A stretch of 64,000 nucleotides of DNA from Vitis vinifera (GCF_030704535.1 NC_081817.1:1379001-1443000); one strand, 5' to 3'; numbered from the stretch's first letter, positions 24,056 through 35,873 are shown. The notes: generated from the sequence alone by a model not told the origin. Numbers and translations are program-made.

Positions 24056-24364
24056 ATGTCTCAATCCCACATCGTCTCCGCACTCATCCTCCTCCTCATC
24101 CTCCTCCCATGTTTCCACTCAGCTCGTCTACTCAACGACTTCCCCGCCGCCGCCACCCACCTCGCGCTTCCCACCGATGAACTCCACCTTCCACCGGAGA
24201 AACACTCCGGCGCTCTTCCATGTGAGATGGGGCCGAACAACAACTACCCGGGACCTCATAGGCTCCCAAGAAAGTACCGGCCGCTGTATCTGAACCATGT
24301 TCTCCCCAAGGGCACCACGCCGCCGTCGGGACCCAGCAAAGGAATCAACGACGTGAAGAACTAG
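24056..24364 (+). CDS. Small secreted peptide precursor, IDA/PIP-like (SGPS motif)
   Basis: Single exon of 102 aa. Residues 1 to about 22 are a clear signal peptide (SALILLLILLPCFHSA). A Pro-rich variable region follows, then a basic stretch (RLPRKYRPLY) and a conserved-looking C-terminus, LPKGTTPPSGPSKGIND. PPSGPSK resembles the PPSAPSK core of IDA/IDL peptides and the SGPS core of PIP peptides, which act as ligands of HAESA- or RLK7-type receptor kinases. It lacks the terminal RHN of IDA and the GxGH end of PIPs, so it is a divergent relative or a separate family. The start at 24056 is preferred over 23888 because of the TATA position and because the signal peptide begins there. Confidence 0.7.
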   Translation: MSQSHIVSALILLLILLPCFHSARLLNDFPAAATHLALPTDELHLPPEKHSGALPCEMGPNNNYPGPHRLPRKYRPLYLNHVLPKGTTPPSGPSKGINDVKN

Positions 24365-27064
24365 AAGGAGAGCTGAAGCCGTAGTTGCACCATCATCAAT
24401 ACCTCTGTTGATTTGTTATTCTTTTTCCAAGTTTTTTTTGTGGGTTTTTTACGTGTATATTTCGATTATAGAAGCGTTTACAGGTCTTACAAATATTAAG
24501 AATGATTGCTTTTATCCTTAATTTTCTTCTTATTTTTTTGGGTGAATGAATCCATTTCTTATTCATTTTAGTTGGATTTCTTCATGATCATAATGCCGTG
24601 TACATATTGATTTGTTTGAAAGAAAGTAAGGCCGTGTTTGGATCTGAGTCATCAGCTTCAATGGCTAGCTAGATTCCGCATTTTTCAACTCTACCCAACT
24701 TGTTTAATTCAACAGGTGGGATTTAATTTCCGAGCATTTAGTAGCGTCCAAAAAGTGGGAAAATCATTCAACTGTTTTGATAAAGGCCGTGGATTAAAGG
24801 CCGTCCAAATATATCTTATGGCTCACCTGCATGGACTGGAGATGATATTTTATGCATAAAGAAAGAATCATGGAGATCATGCATAAAATTTTCCTTTTTG
24901 GGTTTCTTTGTCTTTATGGCATTTTCTTGGTAGCCAAAAGGAAATGGGCTCTGGCCATGGCCGCCTAGCTTGACCAAAACTGAATGAATACTTCAATCTA
25001 TTCTGTTGTTGACATTCACATGTTCATCGTATCAAAATTTCACCTAAACATTTTGACTGGCTCCTGATAAGCTTAGATCTTTAGAATTAATGTCGTATTC
25101 ACATGCTGACAGTGTTTTCTTTTTCCTTGTTTTGGAAATTAAGGTTACTTAAAAAAATGGAAAATAGGAAAATAAATAAATAAATAAATAAATTTGTTAA
25201 TTAATGTGATTATGACCTATTGTTAAGACTTTATAGTCCAAATTAAGATTACATTCATGGATCATTATCTTGCTTAAGGCCCCACTGAAATAGATTTTAG
25301 ACAAAACCTCGAAACCGACCACTTTTCCGATCATTTTTTAAAAAATAATTAACATATTTTTTACTACGTTTTATATTTACATGTTGATGAAGATGCAGAA
25401 TTTGAAGTTAAAGTAAATGTATAGTTTTGGATTTGGTTAAGCACAAAGTTGAATTTAATTAAGATAAAAGAAAGTCTAAATTTTTTTAAGAAAATCTGAA
25501 TTATTGTTTTTTTATTCATCATCGTTGGAATATCTTGGAAAAATTCATTCAAAGTGCTAGATCTCTCCATATGGTGTATGCATCTAATGATCCCAGGCAC
25601 AATGGTCTTTAAAACATTTCTACGGTGAAGATGACTGACATAACATGTACCTAGGATTTCGATGCTTGAATCAATTATAATATATAAACAAAATAGTAAA
25701 GTGAAATTGATATATATATGAAATCATAGAGTATTACATTATGTTATATTTTTTTTAGGGTTTTATTCTAATCATCATAATTTATCATTTTTTAACTTTA
25801 TGAAACCTCTTATTTTAAAATAACTATTTTTCATGATATATCAAGGAAGAAAAATTATTTTATCATTGTTGATCCTAAACTCTCACAACCAATACCAACT
25901 AAAAAGTACATAGTTTTACTATATCAATGTGAATAATACATATAAATACTAATCGATATACGATTTACGTGAAAAAACATCAAAATCAGAAAAATCTATA
26001 AAGGTTGAAACATCTGTACATGTATTTAGTATTTTGCACGTAATTAAGTACATTTAACAATTATCAATTTTCACATACTAATTTATAATTGAATACTTAG
26101 ATTAATTTAATCATCTAACATAGGTTAGAAGATAACAATTTAAGATATTATTTTTTATGAATAATTATATGAACTATCTGTTTTCTTGGAGTTTACTTCC
26201 TTTGAATACAAACTTATAGTTTTGAAAAACAAGAAATATTTTTTCCACTATCTCCTTTCTACCACAAAGTCACCATAACATATCTTGACAATAATTTTAA
26301 TAATCCAATTTATCAAATACTTAAATGCTAGTTTTGAAATTCTCAACCCTTTCGAGATTCCATTTCCACCCTCAACCATGTTTTGGGAGTCTTATCTTTC
26401 ATTTATTTATTTTTCATTCATTGACTCCACGTCCAATCTTGACAATGAAATGGGGTGGTAGGATTTTAACTCACAACTCATTTGATATTCATTTAAAGCG
26501 CTATCAAAGTAAAATGTTAGGTTTAGTATTTTTCTAATGGAAAATTTGAGTTACCATCAAATTAACTAAGCATTTGTAAAGATTTTCTTCTCAAGATTAG
26601 TCATACTCTTAATGCTACGACAGACCAAAGAAGTAGAAGATTGGTCCATTTTTTTTTGCCAAAGATTTGGTCTCCCATCAAAGTAGACGTCTCAACCAAT
26701 GAGTTCATTTCTAAATTGTTTGTTTTCTTTGTTGCTATCATTCCCTAAAATTGATCAAAGTTTAAAGATCTAGAACAAAATGATTTTTTAGCCCAAAAAG
26801 TCTTGTAAACAAGCACAATGATTTGATATTAAAGGTCTATTTTTGTAGGCAAGGGCTTGAAAGTCCTCAAATGAGACTCTGACAAATAATGCTAATGTTT
26901 AACATTAGAGTCATACACTTCTTTATTTTATTTTTAATTTTAAAATGGAAAATCGGGATTAGAGTTTGAATAAAAATAAATAAAAATGGGATCAATTTTG
27001 GACGGGATGGGTATTATCTTATTCTTAAAAAGTTATATATATTTAAAAAAAAAAAATCATAATA
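24365..27064. other. Intergenic, no supported gene
   Basis: 3' flank of the peptide gene, then AT-rich DNA with a short (TAAA)n run near 25165-25190. The block at about 26755-26830 (around AAAAGTCTTGTAAACAA) recurs at about 34425-34490, on the other side of the Copia element. Confidence 0.5.
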
Positions 27065-27345
27065 CTATAAGCATTTATTGACAACCTTCAATTTGACTAT
27101 CGGCTTGAGGATGATAAGCAGAATTTTTTTGAAGATTAATATTATGTCAAACAAACAATTCTTGCCTAAATTTGCTTGTGAAAACATGGTCTTGATCACT
27201 TGTAATGGTCTTTGACATTTCATGTGATTTGAAACATAAAAGATTAAGCAGTAACTTTGTTTGCATATGTATGGATGATTGAAAGGCATTAAATGAACAT
27301 ATTTGATAAGGTGGTCAATCACAAAGAACTTTTTTGCCATATGAC
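27065..27345 (-). mobile_element. Degenerate Ty3/Gypsy integrase fragment
   Basis: On the minus strand, VIDHLIKYVHLMPFNHPY matches the Gypsy integrase core. Further along, in a different frame, SDQDHVFTSKF and SAYHPQADSQIE appear. Frameshifts and stops show it is a relic. No LTRs seen nearby. Confidence 0.75.
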
Positions 27346-28547
27346 TTTATTTTTTGATATGGCTATGAGTACGAGAATTTCCTACACTCACCCCACCTTG
27401 CCCCATTTAAATTTATTTTTTGGACGGAGATGGAAATATATATAAATAAACAAGACGAGGTTGAGATGAGGATCATCCGTTCCAATTCCGTTCCATTGCC
27501 ATCCCTAAACCCTTAGGTTCTATGAAAATTTCACCTTATTGTTGTAATATCAAAGCTAAATTTGCTGGTGTAGAATCTTTTCCCATAATGGTGTTTTATC
27601 ATTTATGGGTCTCCATTATGTTGTTCAAACACCTAGAATGGAAAAAGGCTTAGGTTATGTTATAAGTGTAGGATTGGCCTTGGGCCCTTCATTTGCCAAG
27701 TACTTGTTGTTTTGGGCCATTCTTTGACTGGGCCCATTTAGTGCTTTATATATCATGGGCAGTGGGCGGTTTGTTTCAGGTTTATATTGATGGCAAAAAT
27801 CTAAGGTCTATAGGCTAAACATCAAAGTTTAAATTTGGATTGTTAAAAATGCATAATAAAAATTGCATATCATTCAATATAAATATATGAGATTAAGATA
27901 AAAATAAATAAGACATAAAGTATGAAAAAAAACCGAAAAAAAAACCGAGACTCAGATATAAAACAATAAGATCCAAATTTTCATATTGTGTTTTCCCCTT
28001 TTTGTTAATTTTTTTTTTCAATAAAATTACTCAAAATAATATAAAAGGTCATGTCCACCTTAGAATCAAAATTTTTAGCTCCTCAAAATCATTTGGATCT
28101 AAAAGTAAGTTTTACTTTTCATTAGTGGTAGTTTACTTAAAGAAAAAAATATTTAAAATACTTAATAGTTTGTTTGGCTACCTTTCCAAAAATTTATTGT
28201 CAAGGTAAAAGAGGAAAATATATATTTTTAAATAAAATTATTCAACAAGTTATTTCTAAAATATTTTTTAAGAATAAATAAATAATAAATAACTCATTTA
28301 GGAAAAAAAAAATTGTTGTTTTTAAAGAATATCTTTTCTATTTTTACAAAAAAATATTAAATTAAATTATATTTATATTAAATTAAATTAATTTTTTATT
28401 AAAAATAAAAATAGTTTTACAATTATTAATGATTTAAAGATAAATAATTATTTAATTGCCTTCTAATGAAAGAAAAATTACTACAAAATTAAAAGGATTT
28501 TAATATTTATTTCTAATATAAGTCAAATAAATAGTTCAATTTTTAAT
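27346..28547. other. Intergenic, AT-rich, no supported gene
   Basis: Nothing beyond simple AT-rich sequence is recognisable up to the target site of the Copia element. Confidence 0.5.
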
Positions 28548-28552
28548 ATAAA
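28548..28552. repeat. Target-site duplication, left (ATAAA)
   Basis: Identical to 34399-34403 beyond the 3' LTR. Confidence 0.9.
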
Positions 28553-28865
28553 TGTTGTAAATGAAAAGTAATGAATGACCACATTGATGACCATTATGAA
28601 CTCCATTTACTCATCTTTAAGATGAGTAATGGGAGTTCATATTATGAAGCCTATAAAAGGCTTCTTACCCCCCCCCCCCATGTAAAAGCATCCCGAGAAA
28701 AGAAAGAAAGATCTTCCTCTCATTCTCTCTCTCTCTCTCTCTCTATCTTTCTTTCACTTTCTCAATTTTCTTATTTGATTCCTTCTTCCATATTATATAT
28801 CAAAGTAAGATATATTTTATCTCTACTACTTTGATTTGCATTATATTTGTCCTTGTTTTATAACA
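28553..28865 (+). repeat. 5' LTR of the Copia element
   Basis: Starts TGTTGTAAATG and ends TTATAACA. It contains an inverted repeat at 28597-28639, a promoter-like TATAAAA at 28652-28658 flanked by GAAGCC/GGCTTC, a run of 12 C and a CT run of 10 units. Confidence 0.95.
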
Positions 28866-28880
28866 CGTTATCAGCACGAA
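28866..28880 (+). other. Primer-binding site of the Copia element
   Basis: CGTTATCAGCACGAA directly follows the LTR. The TATCAG core is that of the Met-tRNA primer sites usual in Copia elements; the flanking bases differ from the standard. Confidence 0.65.
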
Positions 28881-29093
28881 TTGCTCTGAAGGTAATTCTC
28901 GTATCTTAAACTTGAAGTTATTTATATAGAATAAAATTTTACATATTTATATTATTGTTGATTTGTTTTGTTACATATTGTTAAAAGTTATAAACAAATT
29001 ATTTGATTTTGTTTATAATCAAAGTTATACCAATGCTATCAAGTTATTATAACTGATTTTAATAATATTGTTTTGTCATATATATGAAGTTAT

Positions 29094-30137
29094 TTGACAA
29101 TGTCGAATATCACAAAACTCGAATTTGTGGCACTTGACATTTCGGGAAAGAACTATCTATCTTGGATCCTTGATGCTGAATTACATCTTGATGCAATGAA
29201 CCTTGGAGCTACGATCAAACAAGGAAATCAAGCATCCCTGCAGGATCGCGCAAAAGCATTGATTTTCCTTCGCCATCACCTCCATGAAAGTTTAAAAAAT
29301 GAGTATCTTACGGTAAAGGACCCTTTTACTCTATGGAGTAATTTGAAGGAAAGATATGACCACCAGAAAACTGTGATTCTCCCAAAAGCTCGATATGATT
29401 GGATGCACCTAAGGTTGCAAGATTTTAAAACTGTTAGTGAATACAACTCTGCACTTTTCAAAATCAGCTCTCAATTAAAGCTGTGTGGAGAAAAAATCAC
29501 AGAGGAAGACATGTTAGAGAAAACTTTTACTACGTTTCATGCCTCGAATGTGCTCTTGCAGTAGCAATATCGAGAGCGTAGATTTACAAAATATTCTGAA
29601 TTAATATCATGTCTTCTTGTTGCTGAACAAAATAATGAGCTTTTGATGAGAAATCATCAGTCTCGTCCAACTGGATCTGAACCATTCCCTGAAGTGAATA
29701 CAATATCATCCCAAACTCGTGGACGTGGACGAGGACGAGGACGTGGTCGTGGTCGTGGTCATGGAAGAAATCCTCGATACCATGGTTTTTATAGTAATAA
29801 TTCTCAGAAAATGAAAGCCTCATTGCACCACCAGAAGTGGAACAATACTGAGACAATACAAGAAAATGGGAAGCGTTTACAAGATAAACCTCCTAAGAAC
29901 CATGAGAATAATTGTTATAGATGTGGTATGAAAGGGCATTGGTCGCGTACCTGTCGTACGCCCAAACATTTGGTCGACCTTTACCAAGCATCAATAAAAG
30001 TTAAAGGAAAAGAGATAGAGATGAACTTTATCGATGGTGATGGATTGGACCTAACCTACTATGACATTGATTTCTTTGGAGGTCCCAATGAAAAAACAGA
30101 CCATTTGATAAATGATGAAAAAATTAACATTGATTGA
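29094..30137 (+). pseudogene. Copia gag with one in-frame stop
   Basis: Capsid-nucleocapsid protein that packages the element's RNA. The frame opens at 29094, stops at TAG 29562-29564, and continues in the same frame to TGA at 30135-30137. Upstream part: capsid-like gag with WILDAELHLDAM and LWSNLKERYDHQK. Downstream part: an (RG)n stretch and a CCHC zinc knuckle, C-x2-C-x4-H-x4-C, in CYRCGMKGHWSRTC. The stop follows CAG and precedes CAA, so a single base change from a glutamine codon is the likely origin. Confidence 0.85.
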
Positions 30138-30209
30138 TGTTACTCTATATATAAAATAATATATTATTATGTCTTATATTTACATCTGATTTACTTTGTT
30201 ATTTACATT

Positions 30210-33200
30210 ATGCCTTGTTTTTTTGTTATATCTGAAATCCATGTGTTATTTGGTCTCAAGATGAATGAGAATGATGTATGTCTCGCAGACTGTGCGACCA
30301 CGCACACAATTCTTCGAGATAAAAGATATTTCCTCGAATTGACATTAATAAAAGCTAATGTAAGTACCATATCTGGTACTACAAACTTAGTTGAAGGCTC
30401 TGGAAGAGTAAACATAACATTGCCAAATGGAACTAGATTCCATATAAATGATGCGTTATATTCTAGCAAATCCAGAAGAAATTTGCTCAGTTTTAAAGAT
30501 ATCCGCAGAAATGGATATCATATTGAAACTATGAATAAAGATAATGTAGAATATCTTTATATTACTTCCATTATATCTGGCAAGAAGCTTATAATGGAAA
30601 AACTCCCGACTTTTTCCTCTGGGTTGTATCATACAACTATAAAGCCTATTGAATCATATGTCGTCGTGAACCAGAAGTTCAACGACCCAAAAGTTTTTGT
30701 CCTTTGGCATGATAGGCTAGGTCACCCAGGGTCTTCAATGATGCGTCGAATAATCGAACACTCACATGGGCATCCACTAAAGAACCAAAAGATTCTTTCG
30801 CCCAATGAATACTCATGTGCTGCCTGCTCACAAGGTAAATTGATAATCAGACCATCTTTTACTAAAGTCATATCTGCGTCACCAATCTTTTTAGAAAGAA
30901 TACATGGGAACATATGTGGGCCTATCCATCCACCATGTGGACCATTCTGTTATTTTATGATCTTAATAGATGCTTCTACTAGGTGGTCACATGTTTGTCT
31001 CCTTTCTACACGTAACGTAGCCTTTGCTAGACTCCTTGCACAAATAATCAGATTACGAGCACAATTTCCAGATTATCCAATTAAGACAATACGTCTTGAT
31101 AATGCTGGCGAATTTACTTCTCAAACATTCATTGACTATTGCATGTCAGTAGGGATAAATATTGAGCATCCTGTTGCTCATACTCATACCCAGAATGGTT
31201 TAGCAAAATCCTTCATCAAACGTCTCCAATTAATAGCTCGACCATTACTAATGAAAACCAAATTACCTACTTCCGCCTGGGGACATGCTATTATGCATGC
31301 TGCAGCTTTAGTCCGTATTCGACCTACAACTTACCATGAATACTCCCCTTCACAACTTGTGCTTGGAAAACAACCAAATATCTTTCACTTACGAATCTTT
31401 GGTTGTGCAGTATATCAGTATATGTACCAATTGCACCTACACAACGCACTAAAATGGGTCCCCAACGAAGACTTGGGGTTTATGTAGGTTTTGATTCTCC
31501 ATCTATCATAAGATATCTTGAACCTTTGACAGGCGATGTTTTTACAGCCCGCTTTGCGGATTGTCATTTTAATGAGAGTGTTTTCCCATCATTAGGGAGA
31601 GAAAAGTCGATTCCTGAAGAACGACGAGAAATTAGTTGGAAGACATCTACTATGACCCATCTTGATCCTCGTACAAATCAATGTGAACTAGAAGTTCAAA
31701 GGATCATTCATTTGCAAAATCTTACAAATCAATTACCAGATGCATTCATTGATACAAAGAAAGTGACAAAGTCACATATCCCAGCTGCAAATACTCCAGC
31801 ACGGATTGATGTCCCTGTAGGACAGTTAACAAATGAATCTAAGATACGCCTAAAGCGTGGTAGACCTGGCGGCTCAAAGGATGTAACTCCCCGGAAGAGG
31901 AGAACCCAAGAAAAACTTGGCACTCTAGAAGAGGCCATCAAAATGATTGATCAGTTTAAAATTGATAAATCTATAGCCCTAGAAGAGGCACAAATAATAC
32001 AGAAAGCCCCTGAAGAGGTACATATTGAACAAGAAGCCCCCGAAGAGGCACATATTGAACAAGAAACCCCTGAAGATCCACATATTGAACGAGAAGCCCC
32101 TGAAGAGGCACAGGTACCTGAAAATTGTGAGATCTCAGTAAGTTATGTACAAACGGGAGAAAAATGGGATCGAAATAATATTGTTATTAACAATATTTTT
32201 GCTTTCCAAGTGGCCTCTGATATCATAAGAAATGATGAAGATCCCGAACCACGAAATGTGGAAGAATGTCGACATAGAAATGATTGGCCAAAATGGAAAG
32301 AAGCTATACAGGCAGAATTAAACTCATTAACAAAACGAGAAGTTTTTGGACCTGTAGTCCAAACACCTGAAGATGTAAAGCCTGTTGGGTACAAATGGGT
32401 ATTTGTACGAAAGCGCAATGAGAATAATGAGATCATAAGATATAAAGCGCGATTAGTAGCACAAGGTTTCTCGCAGAGACCTGGTATTGACTACGAGGAA
32501 ACATATTCTCCCGTCATGGACGCAATCACATTTCGTTTCTTAATTAGTTTGGCAGTCTCAGAAGGACTGGATATGCGTCTCATGGATGTTATTACAGCGT
32601 ATTTATACGGATCCATGGATAATGATATATACATGAAAATCCCCGAAGGATTTAAATTGCCTGATGCAAATAATACAAAGCCTCGTAGCATGCACTCAAT
32701 CAACTTACAACGATCCTTGTATGGATTAAAGCAATCTGGACGCATGTGGTACAATCGCCTTAGCGAATACTTGCTAAAAGAAGGGTATGTGAATAACCCT
32801 ATATGCCCATGCATCTTCATTAAGAAATCAGAAACCGGATTTGCAATTATTGCAGTGTATGTTGATGACTTAAATCTTGTTGGAACTCCTGAAGAGCTCA
32901 CAAGAACAACAAATTACTTGAAAAAGGAATTTGAGATGAAAAATCTTGGAAAAACAAAATTTTGTCTCGCCCTACAGATCGAGCATTTTCCAAATGGAGT
33001 TTTAGTACATCAATCAACATACATTAAGAAAGTTTTGAAGCGTTTTTATATGGATAAAGCGCATCCTTTAAGTTCTCCAATGGTTGTCCGATCACTTGAT
33101 GTGAAAAAAGACCCATTTCGTCCTTGCGAAAAGGATGAAGAGTTACTTGGTCTTGAAGTACCATATCTTAGTGCTATTGGTGCACTTATGTATCTTGCCA

Positions 33201-33889
33201 ATTGTACACGTCCAGACATTGCTTTTTCTGTCAATTTATTAGCAAGATACAGTTCCGCTCCAACTCGAAGACATTGGAATGGTATCAAACATATATTGCG
33301 TTATCTTCGCGGAACTACTGATATGGGTTTATTTTACTCAAGGGAATCAGAGCAACAATTGCTTGGATATGCAGATGTAGGATATCTTTCAGATCCACAT
33401 AAAGGCAGGTCACAAACAAGGTATGTGTTTAATTGCAATGGTACTGCTATTTCATGGAGATCTGTCAAACAAACAATGGTAGCCACATCATCAAATCATT
33501 CAGAAATACTGGCAATTCATGAAGTAAGTCGTGAATGTATATGGCTAAGATCTATGATCCAGCATATTCGGGAATCATGTGGACTCTCTTCTATCAAAGG
33601 TGGCCCGACAACATTATTTGAAGATAATGCTGCATGCATTGCACAAATAACAGGGGGTTATATTAAAGGAGATATAACTAAACACATTTCACCAAAATTC
33701 TTTTATACACATGAACTCCAGAAGAGTGGTGAAATTGATGTGCAACAAATACGCTCAAGCGATAATCTAGCAGATTTATTCACAAAATCATTGCCAACCT
33801 CAACATTCAAGAAGTTAATACACAAGATTGGAATGCGTCAACTCAAGGATATCGACATGAGGGGGAGTATGCTTGTAAAAGGGTGTTAG
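30210..33889 (+). pseudogene. Copia pol (protease, integrase, RT, RNase H) with frameshift
   Basis: First part, 30210 to about 31415: protease-like ADCATTHT, GAG-pre-integrase H-x-H...C-x2-C zinc region (LWHDRLGH, CAACSQGK) and the integrase core with Asp in LIDAST and RLDNAGEF. The reading frame breaks at an 8-bp tandem duplication, CAGTATAT twice, at 31408-31423, and continues in another frame to 33889: GPQRRLGVYVGF, RT (WVFVRKRN, KARLVAQGF, SLYGLKQ, YVDD active site) and RNase H (GYADVGYL, DNLADLFTK). The third acidic residue of the integrase triad, 36 positions after the second Asp, is Lys (AAA at 31206-31208). Confidence 0.9.
32009..32112 (+). repeat. 30-bp tandem repeat in the Copia pol linker
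   Basis: About 3.5 units coding for APEExHIEQE-type decapeptides between the integrase and RT domains. Confidence 0.8.
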
Positions 33890-33894
33890 TGTAC

Positions 33895-34065
33895 TGTACT
33901 CTTTTTTCCTTCGTCCAGGTTTTGTCCTACTGGGTTTGACTGGCAAGGTTTTTAACGAGGCAGTCCTAATATACCAAGAAAAGAATATTGTACTCTTTTT
34001 CTTTCGCTAGGTTTTTCCTATAGGGTTTTTTTCTAGCAAGGTTTTAATGAGGCATATCTTTTTAA
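33895..34065 (+). repeat. Two imperfect repeats in the Copia 3' region
   Basis: 33895-33975 and about 33989-34060 share TACTCTTTTT..., AGGTTTT.TCCTA, a GGGTTT block, GGCAAGGTTTT or AGCAAGGTTTT, and AA.GAGGCA. Confidence 0.7.
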
Positions 34066-34079
34066 TATGGTGGTCATCC

Positions 34080-34088
34080 AAGGGGGAG
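34080..34088 (+). other. Polypurine tract of the Copia element
   Basis: AAGGGGGAG immediately before the 3' LTR. A near copy, GAGGGGGAG, lies at 33859-33867 inside the end of pol. Confidence 0.85.
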
Positions 34089-34254
34089 TGTTGTAAATGA
34101 AAAGTAATGAATGACCACATTGATGGCCATTATGAACTCCATTTACTCATCTTTAAGATGAGTAATGGGAGTTCATATTATGAAGCCTATAAAAGGCTTC
34201 TTACCCCCCCATGTAAAAGCATCCCGAGAAAAGAAAGAAAGATCTTCCTCTCAT

Positions 34255-34285
<31 letters not shown>

Positions 34286-34398
34286 TTCACTTTCTCAATT
34301 CTCTTATTTGATTCCTTCTTCCATATTATATATCAAAGTAAGATATATTTTATCTCTACTACTTTGATTTGCATTATATTTGTCATTGTTTTATAACA
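34089..34398 (+). repeat. 3' LTR of the Copia element
   Basis: 310 bp. Against the 5' LTR there are three substitutions, 7 C instead of 12, and one extra CT unit. Ends TTATAACA. Confidence 0.95.
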
Positions 34399-34403
34399 AT
34401 AAA
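34399..34403. repeat. Target-site duplication, right (ATAAA)
   Basis: Identical to 28548-28552. Confidence 0.9.
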
Positions 34404-35866
34404 TTAAAATTTTCTTGTTTATTTAAAATATCTTGAATGAAATGATTTTTACCCTAAAAGTCTTGTAAACAAACACAGTGGCATGATCACTAAATATCAG
34501 ATTTCGTTAGGCTAAAATTCTCATGGGATTGTGGACAAAAACTGATGCCAAACAATGGGGCCTTCCATGGGCTTTTAACATTGGCCCATCAATGCTTGTT
34601 CCAGTTGGGCTTCCCTTGCCTCATATAGTGGCCGTGCCGGAGGCCAAGCCCAGGCCTTATTGAGGTGTGATTGGATGTCAAGGGTGGCCCAATTATGAGA
34701 TGGGTATGGGCTTCTTCAACATACATTGGGCTTCATTTGTAGGTGACCTCTCTTTTGTTTTTCAAAACTACAAATTTATAATGGAGATGGTGGAGACCTT
34801 TTAAAACCACATAATAATTTAATATTATTTAATAAATTTATTTGATCCATTAAATAGATTAAATATATTTAATAAAATAACATTTTAGAGTTAAAAATAA
34901 TTTTAAATATTAAATCAAAATAATTAACTTATTTTAAATATCCACGATTAATTTTTTATAATACATATTTTATAATTAATTTTAAATACTAAATTCATTT
35001 CTTAAAATTAATAAAAAAAAAAAATTAAAGATGGTGAAAATTCCAAATTGATAATATAAAAATAAATTTAACTCAAAGTCAATCTTAATTCCTTAAATAA
35101 AAAAAATATTACAATTTTCCAAACACTTTTAAGTTGTATTTTGAATAAGATCAAATTATTTCTCTAATATGACTAGATTGCCTTCCAATGTCACATCATT
35201 TGAATAATCTTTTGTCATGGGTCATGTTAGCTCCAATTTTGTAACAAATGAATCAAATAAAAATAAAAACTTATTCATTGGCATCCTCCTCCACCCTAAT
35301 TTTTCAATAAATTCAACAACTTATCATGTCATATAATATTATGTACAATTAAAATATTTACTTGACATATATAAACAAGAAAATCAGAGAATCTCAACAC
35401 TTTCTCATGGGAATGAAGATGGTATTAAATTTCATTAACTTCAATAATTTTTAAGGTTGTGGGGTTATTTCATGCCCATAAAGTCCATACAGACTCTGGC
35501 AATTGATTTTTTTTTTTTTTTTTTTTTCTGTTGTTGTTTTACAAATTAATTCAACACCCAACAAGAATTCCTACCAAATCACAGCCAACCAGTCAAAAAT
35601 ATCAATTTTTTTTTTCTTTTCCCGGAAGGAGCTTATACAATTGGATAACTGTACTTTTTTGTTACGATCGTGTCCAATTCTTACCACCCACTCTTTCTTT
35701 GATTCTGACCAAAAATGTATAAAGGAAGGAGTCATCTAGTAGATGCATGTATTTGGAAGATAATCTTAATTTAATGGACAAAGACAATAAAGTAATAGAG
35801 TGATGTGTGTTAATCATGAAGATGTGTTTTGTCTTCTCTTGATGGATATGCTTTGCTGTGCTTTTC
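34404..35866. other. Intergenic: flank of Copia element and alpha-galactosidase promoter
   Basis: No supported gene. 34425-34490 repeats part of 26755-26830. A poly-T run is at 35508-35527. Confidence 0.5.
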
Positions 35867-35873
35867 TTATATA
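35867..35873 (+). promoter_or_regulatory. Possible TATA box of the alpha-galactosidase gene
   Basis: TTATATA about 50 bp upstream of the ATG at 35922. It argues against the in-frame ATG at 35829. Confidence 0.45.

Larger units (their letters stand above)
28553..34398 (+). mobile_element. Ty1/Copia LTR retrotransposon, complete ends, internally damaged
   Basis: 5846 bp with LTRs of 313 and 310 bp, TG...CA ends, a 5-bp target duplication ATAAA (28548-28552 and 34399-34403), a primer site, gag, pol in the order protease-integrase-RT-RNase H (the Copia order) and a polypurine tract. The LTRs differ by three substitutions plus length changes in a C run and a CT run, so insertion is recent. The copy cannot act alone: gag has a stop, pol a frameshift, and the integrase triad a changed residue. 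Confidence 0.95.

Noticed and set aside
28571-28834. Small frame, repeated at 34107-34367
   Set aside because: Lies within the two LTRs and ends in the CT repeat; not a gene.
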